In this document: positions 17,048 through 25,700 of the stretch, in pieces
Layout of the letters: each line of letters begins with the position of its first letter
How positions within the stretch are numbered: the first letter of the stretch is position 1
From: JAEXOD01 sp963667875
GTDB taxonomy: Bacteria; Bacteroidota; Ignavibacteria; Ignavibacteriales; Melioribacteraceae
Reading direction: 5' to 3'
Length of the DNA stretch: 64,000 nucleotides
Assembly (NCBI GenBank): GCA_963667875.2
Contig: CAXXGC010000009.1
Coordinates: 620,001-684,000 of the forward strand
Translations under genes and position numbers: made by a program
The notes under the pieces: generated by a model
Seen by the model: the letters and a program-made list of their open reading frames with translations, nothing else
Told to the model about the DNA's origin: nothing
Databases searched by the model: none

Positions 17048-19357
17048 TTACAACGCTTCCTTAAACATTTGAGATAAAATAGTTACTGTTTCCTTTGCGG
17101 CAATATCAGGTTTTAATGCTGTATCGGATATGCCGGAAATAACTTTAGAAACGTTATGGTCCAACTTTCCTTTTTCTTTCCATGTTTTTATTAACGGCGA
17201 GGAAAGATAAGCGGAAAAATTATGATGACCGGAACCCGGGCGTTCGCCGATTATATGTATAATTCCTTTGGCTTTATTTAGTTCGGTATTTTCTCCAAAC
17301 AAATATTCGCCGCAACGGTATCCGGCACGTACTCTTCCGTTTGTAATAACTATGTTTTGTTCCGAAACAGATAATCCGGCATTTTTTAATTCGTTTGATA
17401 AGTGTTTTAAGTAAACATCCAAATGTCCTTTGTCGGATAATGCGTTTACATTTAATCCGTCCGAAATAATTATTTGTACATCGGGAATGTTGTTATTCCA
17501 TTTGCCGCGAATTTTATTTAATTGTTTTATCGAGTTTTCGCTTAATATTTCACCCGTTGGGGGATGATAAACATAATCTTTTCTATCGGCCGATTTTGTT
17601 TTAATACTTACACAATTTGGAATTGAATTAATAAAAGAAGGAGTCATTTCCGTCCACAAACACTTTTTGGAATCTTTATATAATGTATGGATTTTATCGT
17701 CAAGTGTTGGTTCCAAATCCCAAACCTTTTTTCCGTAACCTTGGGCAATGGGTACACCTCTTTGTTCAATTTGGGTAATCAGTTTTTTCCCTTCGGCACA
17801 AATTTCGTCTATATTTCTTTTATCGTTTTTAGCCAACCGGTATTTATAATAAACCCAAACCGGATCACCAAAATGTTCAGTATTTTTTCCGTCTTTATCA
17901 ATTATCTCCAGCTTCTTAAAAAATTCCCACATTGCATCGTTTACTTTATATCCAAACTTTGCACGAACTCTAACATGGTCGTTATACCCTGTTGTAAGGT
18001 AACTTAACATCGGGTCGTTTTTTGTGGGCAACGCCATTAAATAAGCGGGATTAACAGGCATAATTTGATCAATACACCAAATAAGGTCATCCAATGTTAT
18101 ATCCATGTGTAAGGTCGAGCAAACATCAAGACCAATTGTCAATCCGTGTAGTTTCCCCATTACGGTATCTTCCAAACAGCATCGCACTAATTGTTCTTTG
18201 GTTTTAAAAACTTCGGGGCCAATAAATCCCGCAACATCATTAACATGCACCCAAGGTTCGCCAATTTTAACTTCCACAATTTTAGTTTTTAATGCCCGCA
18301 AAAAACCGTATTTACGCGATTCGTGAACAACCATATCAAAACCTTCACCGTTGCCGTTTGTAAAATCGGCACCCTGTCCGGTTTCAATATATAAACCATA
18401 TTTCCCTTGGCGGTTTGAAGCGTGTCCAAGCATTTTATCAACAGTAATATCAAAAGTTTTGTTTGCGCTGACTGTGCCGCCCAAACTTTGAAACCAAATT
18501 CCGGTTTCGCCCGGATAAAGATCTTCAACTTCAGCCTGAATATCTATATGTGCCAAAACGCTATGGGGTATTATGTTTTCAAGTCCAAATGTTTTTATTA
18601 TATCGTACAAAATATATTCAATTTGTGCTACCGAATCGGGATTACTTGAAACAGGATTTGTTCCTAAAACAACATCACCAACAGCATAAGCCCAACCGTC
18701 AAACACCTGCATCATAATATCGTCAACATTATCGGTGGGGGAATTAGGCTGAATGCGTGCGCCCATATAACCTTTGGCTCCAATATTACTGGCGGGTAAC
18801 GGATTAAAAACTTTTTGTCCTACTATAATTAATTCATCGTTACTCATTATTTTTACAACACAGCCAATAATATCACTAGTAAGACCGGGCATAATTGATT
18901 TTATCTTGTCTTCGGTTTCGTTAAGGAGGAAAGTTTTAAGCCGGCCAAAAGTTTTGCTGCCAATATTATTTAATACTGCTTTATTTGTGTTATTGTTTAT
19001 CAAATTTAATATATCATCAACAAAAAGCGGGTTATTAAAAATATCTATAATTTTTGTATTACTTATAAGTGTACGTGCATTAATACGTGAATTATCATCT
19101 TTTGCGCTAAGACCTTGAGCAAAATCTCCTTCTTTAAACGGATTAGCCGAGCCAACTATCTGTCGGTAAATAGTTTCATTAAACTTGCCATATATACGTT
19201 TTATGTACGAAAATATATCTTCGTCCGGTTTAGGATTTGTTATTTTAATACGTGAATCGGAAATATTTCCGGTGAAAGGAAAAGAGCGGCCAAGCGGTAA
19301 AAATACCATAGCACCCATTGTTAAACCGGAGTTTATTAAAAAATCTCTTCTGTTCAT
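17048..19357 (-). CDS. Fused ethanolamine ammonia-lyase (EutB-EutC) with a Tat-like leader
   Basis: 769 residues combining both subunits of the adenosylcobalamin enzyme that converts ethanolamine to acetaldehyde and ammonia. Residues about 45-500 match the large subunit (WFQSLGGTVSAN, YIETGQGADF, CCLEDTVMGKLHGL, IGLDVCSTLHMD). Residues about 515-769 match the small subunit (IIISDGLNVNALSDKGHL, GRVRAGYRCGE, IHIIGERPGSGHHNFSAYL). The two are separate genes in most bacteria. The N terminus MNRRDFLINSGLTMGAMVFL looks like a twin-arginine (Tat) signal, unexpected for a B12 enzyme that is normally cytoplasmic or in a microcompartment. No eutA, permease or microcompartment gene is nearby. The last roughly 55 codons are duplicated at 14795-14963. 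A second cobalamin user in the window is the NRPS at 5812-12120, but no functional link is evident. Confidence 0.93.
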   Translation of the reverse strand: MNRRDFLINSGLTMGAMVFLPLGRSFPFTGNISDSRIKITNPKPDEDIFSYIKRIYGKFNETIYRQIVGSANPFKEGDFAQGLSAKDDNSRINARTLISNTKIIDIFNNPLFVDDILNLINNNTNKAVLNNIGSKTFGRLKTFLLNETEDKIKSIMPGLTSDIIGCVVKIMSNDELIIVGQKVFNPLPASNIGAKGYMGARIQPNSPTDNVDDIMMQVFDGWAYAVGDVVLGTNPVSSNPDSVAQIEYILYDIIKTFGLENIIPHSVLAHIDIQAEVEDLYPGETGIWFQSLGGTVSANKTFDITVDKMLGHASNRQGKYGLYIETGQGADFTNGNGEGFDMVVHESRKYGFLRALKTKIVEVKIGEPWVHVNDVAGFIGPEVFKTKEQLVRCCLEDTVMGKLHGLTIGLDVCSTLHMDITLDDLIWCIDQIMPVNPAYLMALPTKNDPMLSYLTTGYNDHVRVRAKFGYKVNDAMWEFFKKLEIIDKDGKNTEHFGDPVWVYYKYRLAKNDKRNIDEICAEGKKLITQIEQRGVPIAQGYGKKVWDLEPTLDDKIHTLYKDSKKCLWTEMTPSFINSIPNCVSIKTKSADRKDYVYHPPTGEILSENSIKQLNKIRGKWNNNIPDVQIIISDGLNVNALSDKGHLDVYLKHLSNELKNAGLSVSEQNIVITNGRVRAGYRCGEYLFGENTELNKAKGIIHIIGERPGSGHHNFSAYLSSPLIKTWKEKGKLDHNVSKVISGISDTALKPDIAAKETVTILSQMFKEAL

Positions 19358-19516
19358 AAATTATCAAAATTAATTAACGAATTATAATGCATAACAGTAC
19401 AATTAAGGAAAAAATATAATTGAAGTCAAGACTGTTAAAAAATATTGATTAGAAAAAATAGTGCAAGCAGTAGCTTAATATGCTTTTTGGGGAAAGGAGT
19501 TTAGGTTACAAACAAA

Positions 19517-19533
19517 CCACATCTCCGATGTGG
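19517..19533. repeat. Small hairpin upstream of eutBC
   Basis: CCACATC-TCC-GATGTGG is a perfect 7-bp stem with a 3-nt loop. It lies about 160 nt upstream of the eutBC start, in the gene-poor kilobase 19358-20380. No T-tract follows. It may be another member of the small hairpin family found in this interval. Confidence 0.4.
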
Positions 19534-19601
19534 GTAGGATAAAATATATTCGATAGCCATTAATCAAATGTGTTGTTGAAATAAAATCGTATTATGTAAG
19601 G

Positions 19602-19676
19602 GATGTTCTTATAAAACGTATTATTGTATTCGGTGGACAATTATTGTTTAATTAGCCAAACCATTTATGGTTGGGA
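19602..19676. repeat. Three-copy intergenic hairpin repeat, copy 1
   Basis: The unit begins with TGTTCTTATAA and, after a variable middle, ends with TTGTTTAATTAGCC and a hairpin, here CCAAACCATTTATGGTTGG. Compared with copy 3 (CCCAGCCATTTATGGCTGGG) the stem carries paired changes that keep it folded. The interval 19358-20380 holds no credible gene and is largely made of these repeats plus a promoter near its right end. Confidence 0.6.
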
Positions 19677-19837
19677 AGAATTTGAATGCTCGTTAAAGTA
19701 TGAATGTCTTTTGCTTTTATTTAGATTAACGTTAGATGATAGTTTAACATTGTACTCTTCCAGAGTACGGATACGATTCTTTACAGTTTGTTACAGACAT
19801 AAAACTTCTCCGCAGTTTACAAAATTTCAATTTAATG

Positions 19838-19911
19838 TATGTTCTTATAATATCTTTAATCAATTCATCAAATGGTTCATTAGCGTTTAATTAGCCCAGC
19901 CATTATGGCAG
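19838..19911. repeat. Three-copy intergenic hairpin repeat, copy 2
   Basis: It starts with the same TGTTCTTATAA and ends in TTTAATTAGCCCAGCCATTATGGCA. This hairpin is partly decayed: one T is missing from the loop side and the right arm is incomplete. AATTATGAATT motifs directly downstream also recur at the right edge of the window. Confidence 0.6.
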
Positions 19912-19962
19912 AATAAAATTATGAATTTTGAATTATGAATTATTATTAAAAATTGGGCGTTT

Positions 19963-20041
19963 TTTGTTCTTATAACACGTGAGAACATATTTTGCACACA
20001 ATCATTTTTGTTTGATTAGCCCAGCCATTTATGGCTGGGAA
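19963..20041. repeat. Three-copy intergenic hairpin repeat, copy 3
   Basis: It starts with TTGTTCTTATAA and ends in TTTGATTAGCCCAGCCATTT followed by ATGGCTGGGA, a strong palindrome. It is the best preserved of the three copies. Spacing between copies is about 235 and 125 nt, so they are not a regular array. Confidence 0.6.
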
Positions 20042-20239
20042 TAAAAGAAAATGCTAAAAAAATTTGATCTAATGTCGATAAAAAATTAATAATTCCGAAT
20101 TAATCTAAAATCGGTCTATATTGTCATTAGAAGATCAAAAACGGAATAATACGTAATTAAAAAATCATCAAAATTTGGATTTATATAAACCGATTTTAAA
20201 GTGTTGTGTTAAAGAAAATTAAATAGATAATTGCGGAAT

Positions 20240-20268
20240 TTGACAATAATAAAATAAATGACTATTAT
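20240..20268 (+). promoter_or_regulatory. Near-consensus sigma-70-type promoter of the second biosynthetic operon
   Basis: TTGACA (20240-20245), a 17-nt spacer and TATTAT (20263-20268) match the housekeeping promoter consensus at 11 of 12 positions. It sits about 110 nt before the DUF697 gene that opens the 35-kb same-strand operon, and no other promoter of this quality is obvious in the gap. If the organism uses the Bacteroidota-type sigma factor (-7 TAnnTTTG) the match could be misleading. Confidence 0.6.
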
Positions 20269-20274
20269 ATAGCG

Positions 20275-20318
20275 TGCCTAAAATACAGAAATAAAATGGT
20301 TTTTATTCTGTATTGGCA
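20275..20318 (+). promoter_or_regulatory. Leader hairpin in the 5' untranslated region
   Basis: AATACAGAAATAAAA and TTTTATTCTGTATT pair around a 4-nt loop with one bulged A, and flanking TGCC/GGCA extends the stem. It lies between the promoter at 20240 and the first start codon. It could stabilise the very long transcript or act as an attenuator; there is no G/C-rich stem plus T-run that would make it a strong terminator. Confidence 0.4.
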
Positions 20319-20380
20319 TTAAAAATAAAAAATAAAAAATGGGTAAATCCCATATAAAATAATAAATTAGGGGAATTGTG

Positions 20381-20866
20381 ATGGAAGAAAAAGAACTAGC
20401 CGCAAAAAAAATTGTAAAAAATTACATGTGGTGGTCAATGGGTGCGGGTTTAATTCCTGTTCCATTTGTAGATCTTGCTGCAGTTTCAGGTGTTCAGCTT
20501 AAAATGCTAAAAGATATGTCGGAAATTTATGAAATTAAATTTGCTGAAAATAAAGGGAAGTCAATTGTAAGTGCGCTTTTAGGATCAATTGTGCCAAATT
20601 CGTTAGCTTACGGCAATATCGGCAGTATATTAAAGATGGTTCCTTTTGTTGGAACTGTACTTGGCGGACTTTCGATGTCGTTGTTTTCCGGTGCTGCAAC
20701 TTATGCTATTGGAAAAGTATTTATACAGCACTTTGAAGCCGGTGGAACTTTTTTGGATTTTAATCCCGTAACTGTAAAAGACTATTTCCACAAACTATTT
20801 GAAGAAGGACAAGCAGTAGCAAAGGAAATGAGCGAAAAAAAAAGTAAAAAAGCCGAAACAGTTTAA
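20381..20866 (+). CDS. DUF697-family membrane-associated protein (first of two paralogues)
   Basis: 161 residues from the ATG at 20381 (a GTG one codon earlier is possible; AGGGG lies at 20369-20373). The protein has a conserved WWSMGAGLIPVPFVDLAAVS block, then a hydrophobic glycine-rich segment (LKMVPFVGTVLGGLSMSLF) and a basic tail. These are features of the DUF697 family, whose members associate with membranes and often accompany GTPases. The biochemical role is unknown. A close paralogue is encoded at 54832-55386, so the two bracket the whole biosynthetic operon. The gene follows a strong promoter and is closed by a long stem-loop (20877-20912), which may give it higher expression than the genes behind it. 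Confidence 0.8.
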   Translation: MEEKELAAKKIVKNYMWWSMGAGLIPVPFVDLAAVSGVQLKMLKDMSEIYEIKFAENKGKSIVSALLGSIVPNSLAYGNIGSILKMVPFVGTVLGGLSMSLFSGAATYAIGKVFIQHFEAGGTFLDFNPVTVKDYFHKLFEEGQAVAKEMSEKKSKKAETV

Positions 20867-20876
20867 TATTTTTTTA

Positions 20877-20912
20877 GCAAAACAATAAGTTTTAACAGAT
20901 TTATTGTTTTGC
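20877..20912. terminator. 12-bp stem-loop after the first DUF697 gene
   Basis: GCAAAACAATAA (20877-20888) and TTATTGTTTTGC (20901-20912) are perfect complements around a 12-nt loop. A T-run lies on the left side (ATTTTTTTA), so it would work best as a terminator for transcription from the right. On the + strand it may be a partial terminator or processing site between the DUF697 gene and the acyltransferase gene. Confidence 0.5.
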
Positions 20913-20967
20913 ACCAATTTATACTGAAAATACACGGAACTAAAATTTTAATAATATGGAGTAGTTA

Positions 20968-21900
20968 GTGCATTTTGCTTTTTTATTTCCCGGCCAGGGA
21001 TCACAATATCCGGGCATGGGTGCAATGTATTTGCAGGAATTTCCTTACATTAAGGATTATTTCCTTGAAGCAAGTGAAATATTAAATTTTGATATACTTG
21101 ATCTATGTTTAAACGGGCCCGAAGATAAATTAAATCTTACCGCAAATGCACAACCGGCAATATTACTTGTAAGTTATTGTGCATTTAAAATTTTACAAAA
21201 AGAATCCTATATTACCCCCTTTTTAATGGCAGGGCACAGTCTTGGCGAATTATCCGCATTATGCTGCAGCGGTGCAATAAGTTTTCACGATGTATTAAAA
21301 ATAGTACGCAAACGAGGTGAACTTATGCAGCAGGCTGTAAGCGCGGGGAATGGAATTATGCTTGCAATAAACGGACTTACTGTAAAACAGGTACAGGATT
21401 TATGTAATTCAAATCTTGCTGCCGGAAAAGCAGTAATTTCCAATATAAATTCGGAAACCCAAATAGTAATTTCGGGTGATAGAGAAAAGGTTACTTTAGT
21501 TGGTGGACAAGCAAAATTAATGGGTGCAATTGTAATACCGCTTAAGGTAAGTGCCCCCTTTCATAGTTCGTTAATGAAACCGGCTGCAGTTGGTCTTGAA
21601 AATGAATTAAATAAATATACTTTTTCAAAACTTAAATATCCGGTAATATCAAATGTTACAAATAAACCATATCTTAATGAAAATGAAATTATTCCATTAT
21701 TAACGGAACAGGTTACAACGGTAGTGAATTGGTTAAAAACAATGGAATATATACAAAAGACGTCAGTAAATATTGCGTTGGAACTCCCGCCAAAAAAAAC
21801 ATTAACAAAACTTTTCCAAAGTCAAAAAAATAGAATTACATGTTATCCTTTTGATAGACTTGAGGAAATAAAAAATATAATAAACACGGTAATAATTTAA
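20968..21900 (+). CDS. Malonyl-CoA:ACP acyltransferase, FabD-like, probable trans-acting AT
   Basis: 310 residues from a GTG start with GGAG 7-10 nt upstream. It loads malonyl units from malonyl-CoA onto acyl carrier proteins. Visible motifs: FPGQGSQYPGMG (7-18), GHSLGE with catalytic Ser 91, Arg 116 (KRGELM), and SAPFHS (catalytic His near 199), a version seen in malonyl-specific FabD-type enzymes. The PKS module in the 32350-50283 gene has no AT domain, so this free-standing enzyme most likely supplies it in trans. It could alternatively be a housekeeping fabD, but no other fatty-acid genes are adjacent and it lies inside the biosynthetic operon. Confidence 0.88.
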   Translation: MHFAFLFPGQGSQYPGMGAMYLQEFPYIKDYFLEASEILNFDILDLCLNGPEDKLNLTANAQPAILLVSYCAFKILQKESYITPFLMAGHSLGELSALCCSGAISFHDVLKIVRKRGELMQQAVSAGNGIMLAINGLTVKQVQDLCNSNLAAGKAVISNINSETQIVISGDREKVTLVGGQAKLMGAIVIPLKVSAPFHSSLMKPAAVGLENELNKYTFSKLKYPVISNVTNKPYLNENEIIPLLTEQVTTVVNWLKTMEYIQKTSVNIALELPPKKTLTKLFQSQKNRITCYPFDRLEEIKNIINTVII

Positions 21901-21915
21901 TTAAAAGAAGCGCAT

Positions 21916-22731
21916 ATGAAAAAGATTTTAACATCAATAATAATTATCTGTAGTACGCTAAATATTATTTTTGCACAAAGCGATAATGAACCAAAACCTT
22001 CACCTCAATGGTGGTTAGGCAGCTCACTTGTTGATTCTGTAGACCAATATTTATTCCATGTGGAGGGAGCTTACAGCTTTACAAAAATGACCGGATCAAT
22101 TGCGGGTGAAATGCACTCGGGATCCATAAAGGCCGTAGTGAGGAAAAATATATTTACTAATAATGCAGAATATTTGATAGACAAAATGGATTTAAACATC
22201 AAGATGCTGGCTATGAACTATATAACCGAATCGCAAGTGTTTTCTGATTATGTTGATGTGGATATATCTAAATTCCTTTTTTGTGAAGGAGGATTTATTT
22301 GGGAAAGAGATGATGCTTTATTAATAAAAAACCGCTATTCGTTATATGTAGGTTTAGGTTTTAATGGTACAATCTACGAAAAACATTACTTAAAAATATT
22401 GACGGCAATAGGCAGAATAGATCAGAGTTATTCAATTCCTGTTGATGGTATTGACGTTGTAAAAGGGGTACATTCTGTATTTTATTTAAGGCAGACATAT
22501 AAGTATGTTTTAGATCAACGATTTTCATTTATGGAACAAGCTTATTATTTGACTAATACTAATAAATATGACAGATACAGGGTGGGAGTAAATTTAAGCT
22601 TTTATATAGCTGTTGTACAACCGGTATCAATAATGTTAGGATACAATTATAAATTTGATAAAGAGAGCAAATTGCTTGGTGCAATTGCAGAAAACACAAC
22701 ACAAACTATTGGTATAAACATAAGCTTGTAA
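21916..22731 (+). CDS. DUF481-like outer-membrane beta-barrel protein
   Basis: 271 residues beginning with a clear signal peptide (MKKILTSIIIICSTLNIIFA, cleavage likely before QSDNE). The rest alternates amphipathic strands with aromatic residues and ends in a strand with a hydrophobic terminal residue (QTIGINISL), typical of outer-membrane barrels. Spacing and strand pattern resemble the DUF481 family, but I hold that family name loosely. It sits 15 nt after the acyltransferase gene, with AAAAGAAG as ribosome binding site, and 41 nt before the first large NRPS. A role in export of the peptide or as a surface receptor is possible; no specific function is visible. Confidence 0.65.
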   Translation: MKKILTSIIIICSTLNIIFAQSDNEPKPSPQWWLGSSLVDSVDQYLFHVEGAYSFTKMTGSIAGEMHSGSIKAVVRKNIFTNNAEYLIDKMDLNIKMLAMNYITESQVFSDYVDVDISKFLFCEGGFIWERDDALLIKNRYSLYVGLGFNGTIYEKHYLKILTAIGRIDQSYSIPVDGIDVVKGVHSVFYLRQTYKYVLDQRFSFMEQAYYLTNTNKYDRYRVGVNLSFYIAVVQPVSIMLGYNYKFDKESKLLGAIAENTTQTIGINISL

Positions 22732-22772
22732 AAAATGGACTTGATAAGTGAAAATGATGAGAAATATTTTTT

Positions 22773-25700
22773 ATGGATGATAAAAAATTATATCCATTAA
22801 CCCTGCCACAGGAGGCGTTTTATTATGACTACCTTTTGCACCGGAATGATTGTAAATATAACATGGGAGGGATATTTATATTAGAGGGTGAACTAAATGT
22901 GGATTTGTACGAACGGGCATTTAATTATGTGGCAAAGTGTTTTGATGCAATGCGGATTAAATTTATAAAAAAAGATGATGTTTTATACCAGCTATTTAAA
23001 CCTGAACAAAAATATGAAGTAAAAGTATATGATTTTAGAAATCATATAAATCCAATAGAGGACGCTTTTGAATTTATTTTTACGGAATATAAAAGACCTA
23101 TTTTAATTGAAAGTGAAGAATTATGTTATGAAAAGTTAGTTCAAATAGAAGAAAAAAAATGGTTGATTGTGCCGAAATTTCATCATATAGTTTATGATGG
23201 TGCCGGAAGATCAATTATTAATCAAGCACTTTCCGATACATATAACAGTCTATTAAATAATAATGTTTTTCCTGAGTTGAAGACATACTCATATATTGAT
23301 TTTATTAATGACGACCAAGAATATAAAACATCAGAATTATATAAAAAATCATTTGAATATTGGAAAGAAAAACTTAAAATCCTTCCGGAACCTCTTGAAT
23401 TCACCTCCAAGAAAAAAAGCATCAAAAATATTCCCTTATACACCGAAAGAATAACTTTAAATTTGCATAGAATATGTTTTGAATCAATTCTTAATTTAGG
23501 ATATGAAAATGATGCAACAACATTTCAGGTTATTTTAGGCTTATTAACAATAACTCTTGCCAGATGTTACAAGCAAAACGAAATAATTATTGGGATGCCG
23601 GTATTAAACAGAAGTAATTATAAGTTCAGGAATACCCCCGGTTTATTTATGAACATGATGGCATTAAAGCTTTCGGTAAATCCAAACGGGGTATTCGAGG
23701 AGATATTAAACTCAATTAAGCCCGAACTAAGGGAAGGTTACAGGCACCAAAGATTTCCACTTAGAGATACAATAAAATATTTAAGAAGTAATTCGGAATT
23801 TAATAACGAATTATTTGATGTAACTGTAATTTATAGAAAAAATGACTATTCTCAGCTTTTTGGCAAAAACCAAATAACTACTATTACTTTAGATACTCAA
23901 ATACGAACTGAAAGTTTATCGGTAGAAATAGATGAATATGGCGAAGAAGGGAATGTTAATATGTTTTTTAATTATAATCCCTTGGTAATTGCAGAAGATG
24001 AGATGACTCAATTTGTGCGTTGTTTTGAAAATGTTTTATTAGATTTAATTCATTTCCCTGAAAAAAGTATTAATGAAATAAATATCTTAAACGAGTTTGA
24101 TTCATTTAAGATATTAAATGAGTTTAACCAAACAGCCGGAAAAATTACAACCGAAAAAACAATTGTTAAATTATTTGAAGAAACAGTTCTGAAATATGGG
24201 GCAAATGAAGCTATTATCCACAATGATAAAGTTGTTTGTTATAAAGAATTAAACGAAAAAGCAAACGGAATAGCAGCTTATCTTTTATCAAATTATAATA
24301 TACAAAAAGAAGAAATTATTTGTTTGGTTTCAAACCGATCTATTGATTCAGTAGCGGCAATGTTAGGTATTATGAAAACAGGTGCGGCGTATTTGCCAAT
24401 TGATATTGATCTTCCAAATGAAAGAATACAATATATAATAAAAAACAGCGGTTCAAGAATATTAATTAATAATGGACATAAGGATAAAAATTTTAGCGAA
24501 AAAGTTATCAGCCTAAATGAAATTACTTTAACCCCAAAGGAAAATGTAAATATTGATTTAAAAAGTAACAATTTAGCGTATGTTATTTACACTTCGGGTT
24601 CAACAGGGAAACCTAAAGGTGTATTAATTGAACATGGCAATTTTACTAATATGTTTGTTAATATGATTGGAATATTTGGTATAAAAGAAGCAGATAGAGT
24701 TTTACAGTTTGCCTCAATTGGATTTGACGGCGCAATGTTTGAGATATTTCAAGCACTGCTTACAGGTGCAACACTTGTAATTGCAGATAAAGATAAAATA
24801 CAAAGTCCCGAATTATTTATTCGTTATATTGAACAAAAAGAAGTAACCTTTGTTACTCTTCCTCCTGCTTATTTAAGTGTACTTGATAAAACAAAATTAC
24901 CATCTGTCCATACTTTAGTTACCGCTGGTGAACAGGCAATTGTATCGGATGTGAATTATTACAAACAATTTGTAAAATATATAAATGGCTACGGGCCAAC
25001 TGAAAATTCTGTTTGCACTTCTTATTACATCGTAGAAAAAGATAAAGAATATTCCGGTAATGTTCCAATTGGAAAACCATCCCCCAATTCTAAAATTTAT
25101 ATACTTGATGAAAATCTTAAACCCGTACCGGTTGGATTCTCCGGTGAGTTGTGTGTGTCGGGATCAAGTATAACACGCGGGTATTTAAATAATGAAGAAC
25201 TGACAAACCAAAAACTTGTAAATAATCCTTTTGAGCCGGATTTACGAATGTACCACACTGGGGATTTGGCCAGATGGAGAGAAGATGGTAATATTGAATT
25301 TTTAGGAAGAATTGATGAACAGGTAAAAATAAACGGAAACAGGATAGAACTTGGGGAAATTGAAAATAGATTGTTAGAACACAGCAGTGTAAAAGAAGTT
25401 GTTGTTTTGGATATACAAACAGGAAATTTAAGAGAATTGGCGGCTTTTATTGTACAGGCCGATAATATAAGCATTGAAGATATTAAAAAACATTTACGAC
25501 TGTTTTTGCCGGAATATATGATTCCCTTACATTATGTTTTTCTTGAAAATATTCCTATTACAGATAATGGAAAAATTAATAAAGCAGCATTAAGACAAAT
25601 ACATCTCAACGATTTCCACAAAAAAACCGAATTTAAATCGGCAACAAGCGAAACAGAAGAAAAACTTATTAAAATGTTTGAAGATATTTTGGATGTAAGG

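Noticed and set aside
19624..19890. 88-codon open frame in the gene-free kilobase
   Set aside because: It begins and ends inside copies of the hairpin repeat, has a Cys/Leu/Phe-rich composition unlike a real protein, and lacks a ribosome binding site.
25097..25474. Antisense frame of 125 codons within the three-module NRPS gene
   Set aside because: It mirrors conserved A-domain codons, is Ser/Phe/Ile-rich, and has no motif or ribosome binding site; many similar shadows exist.
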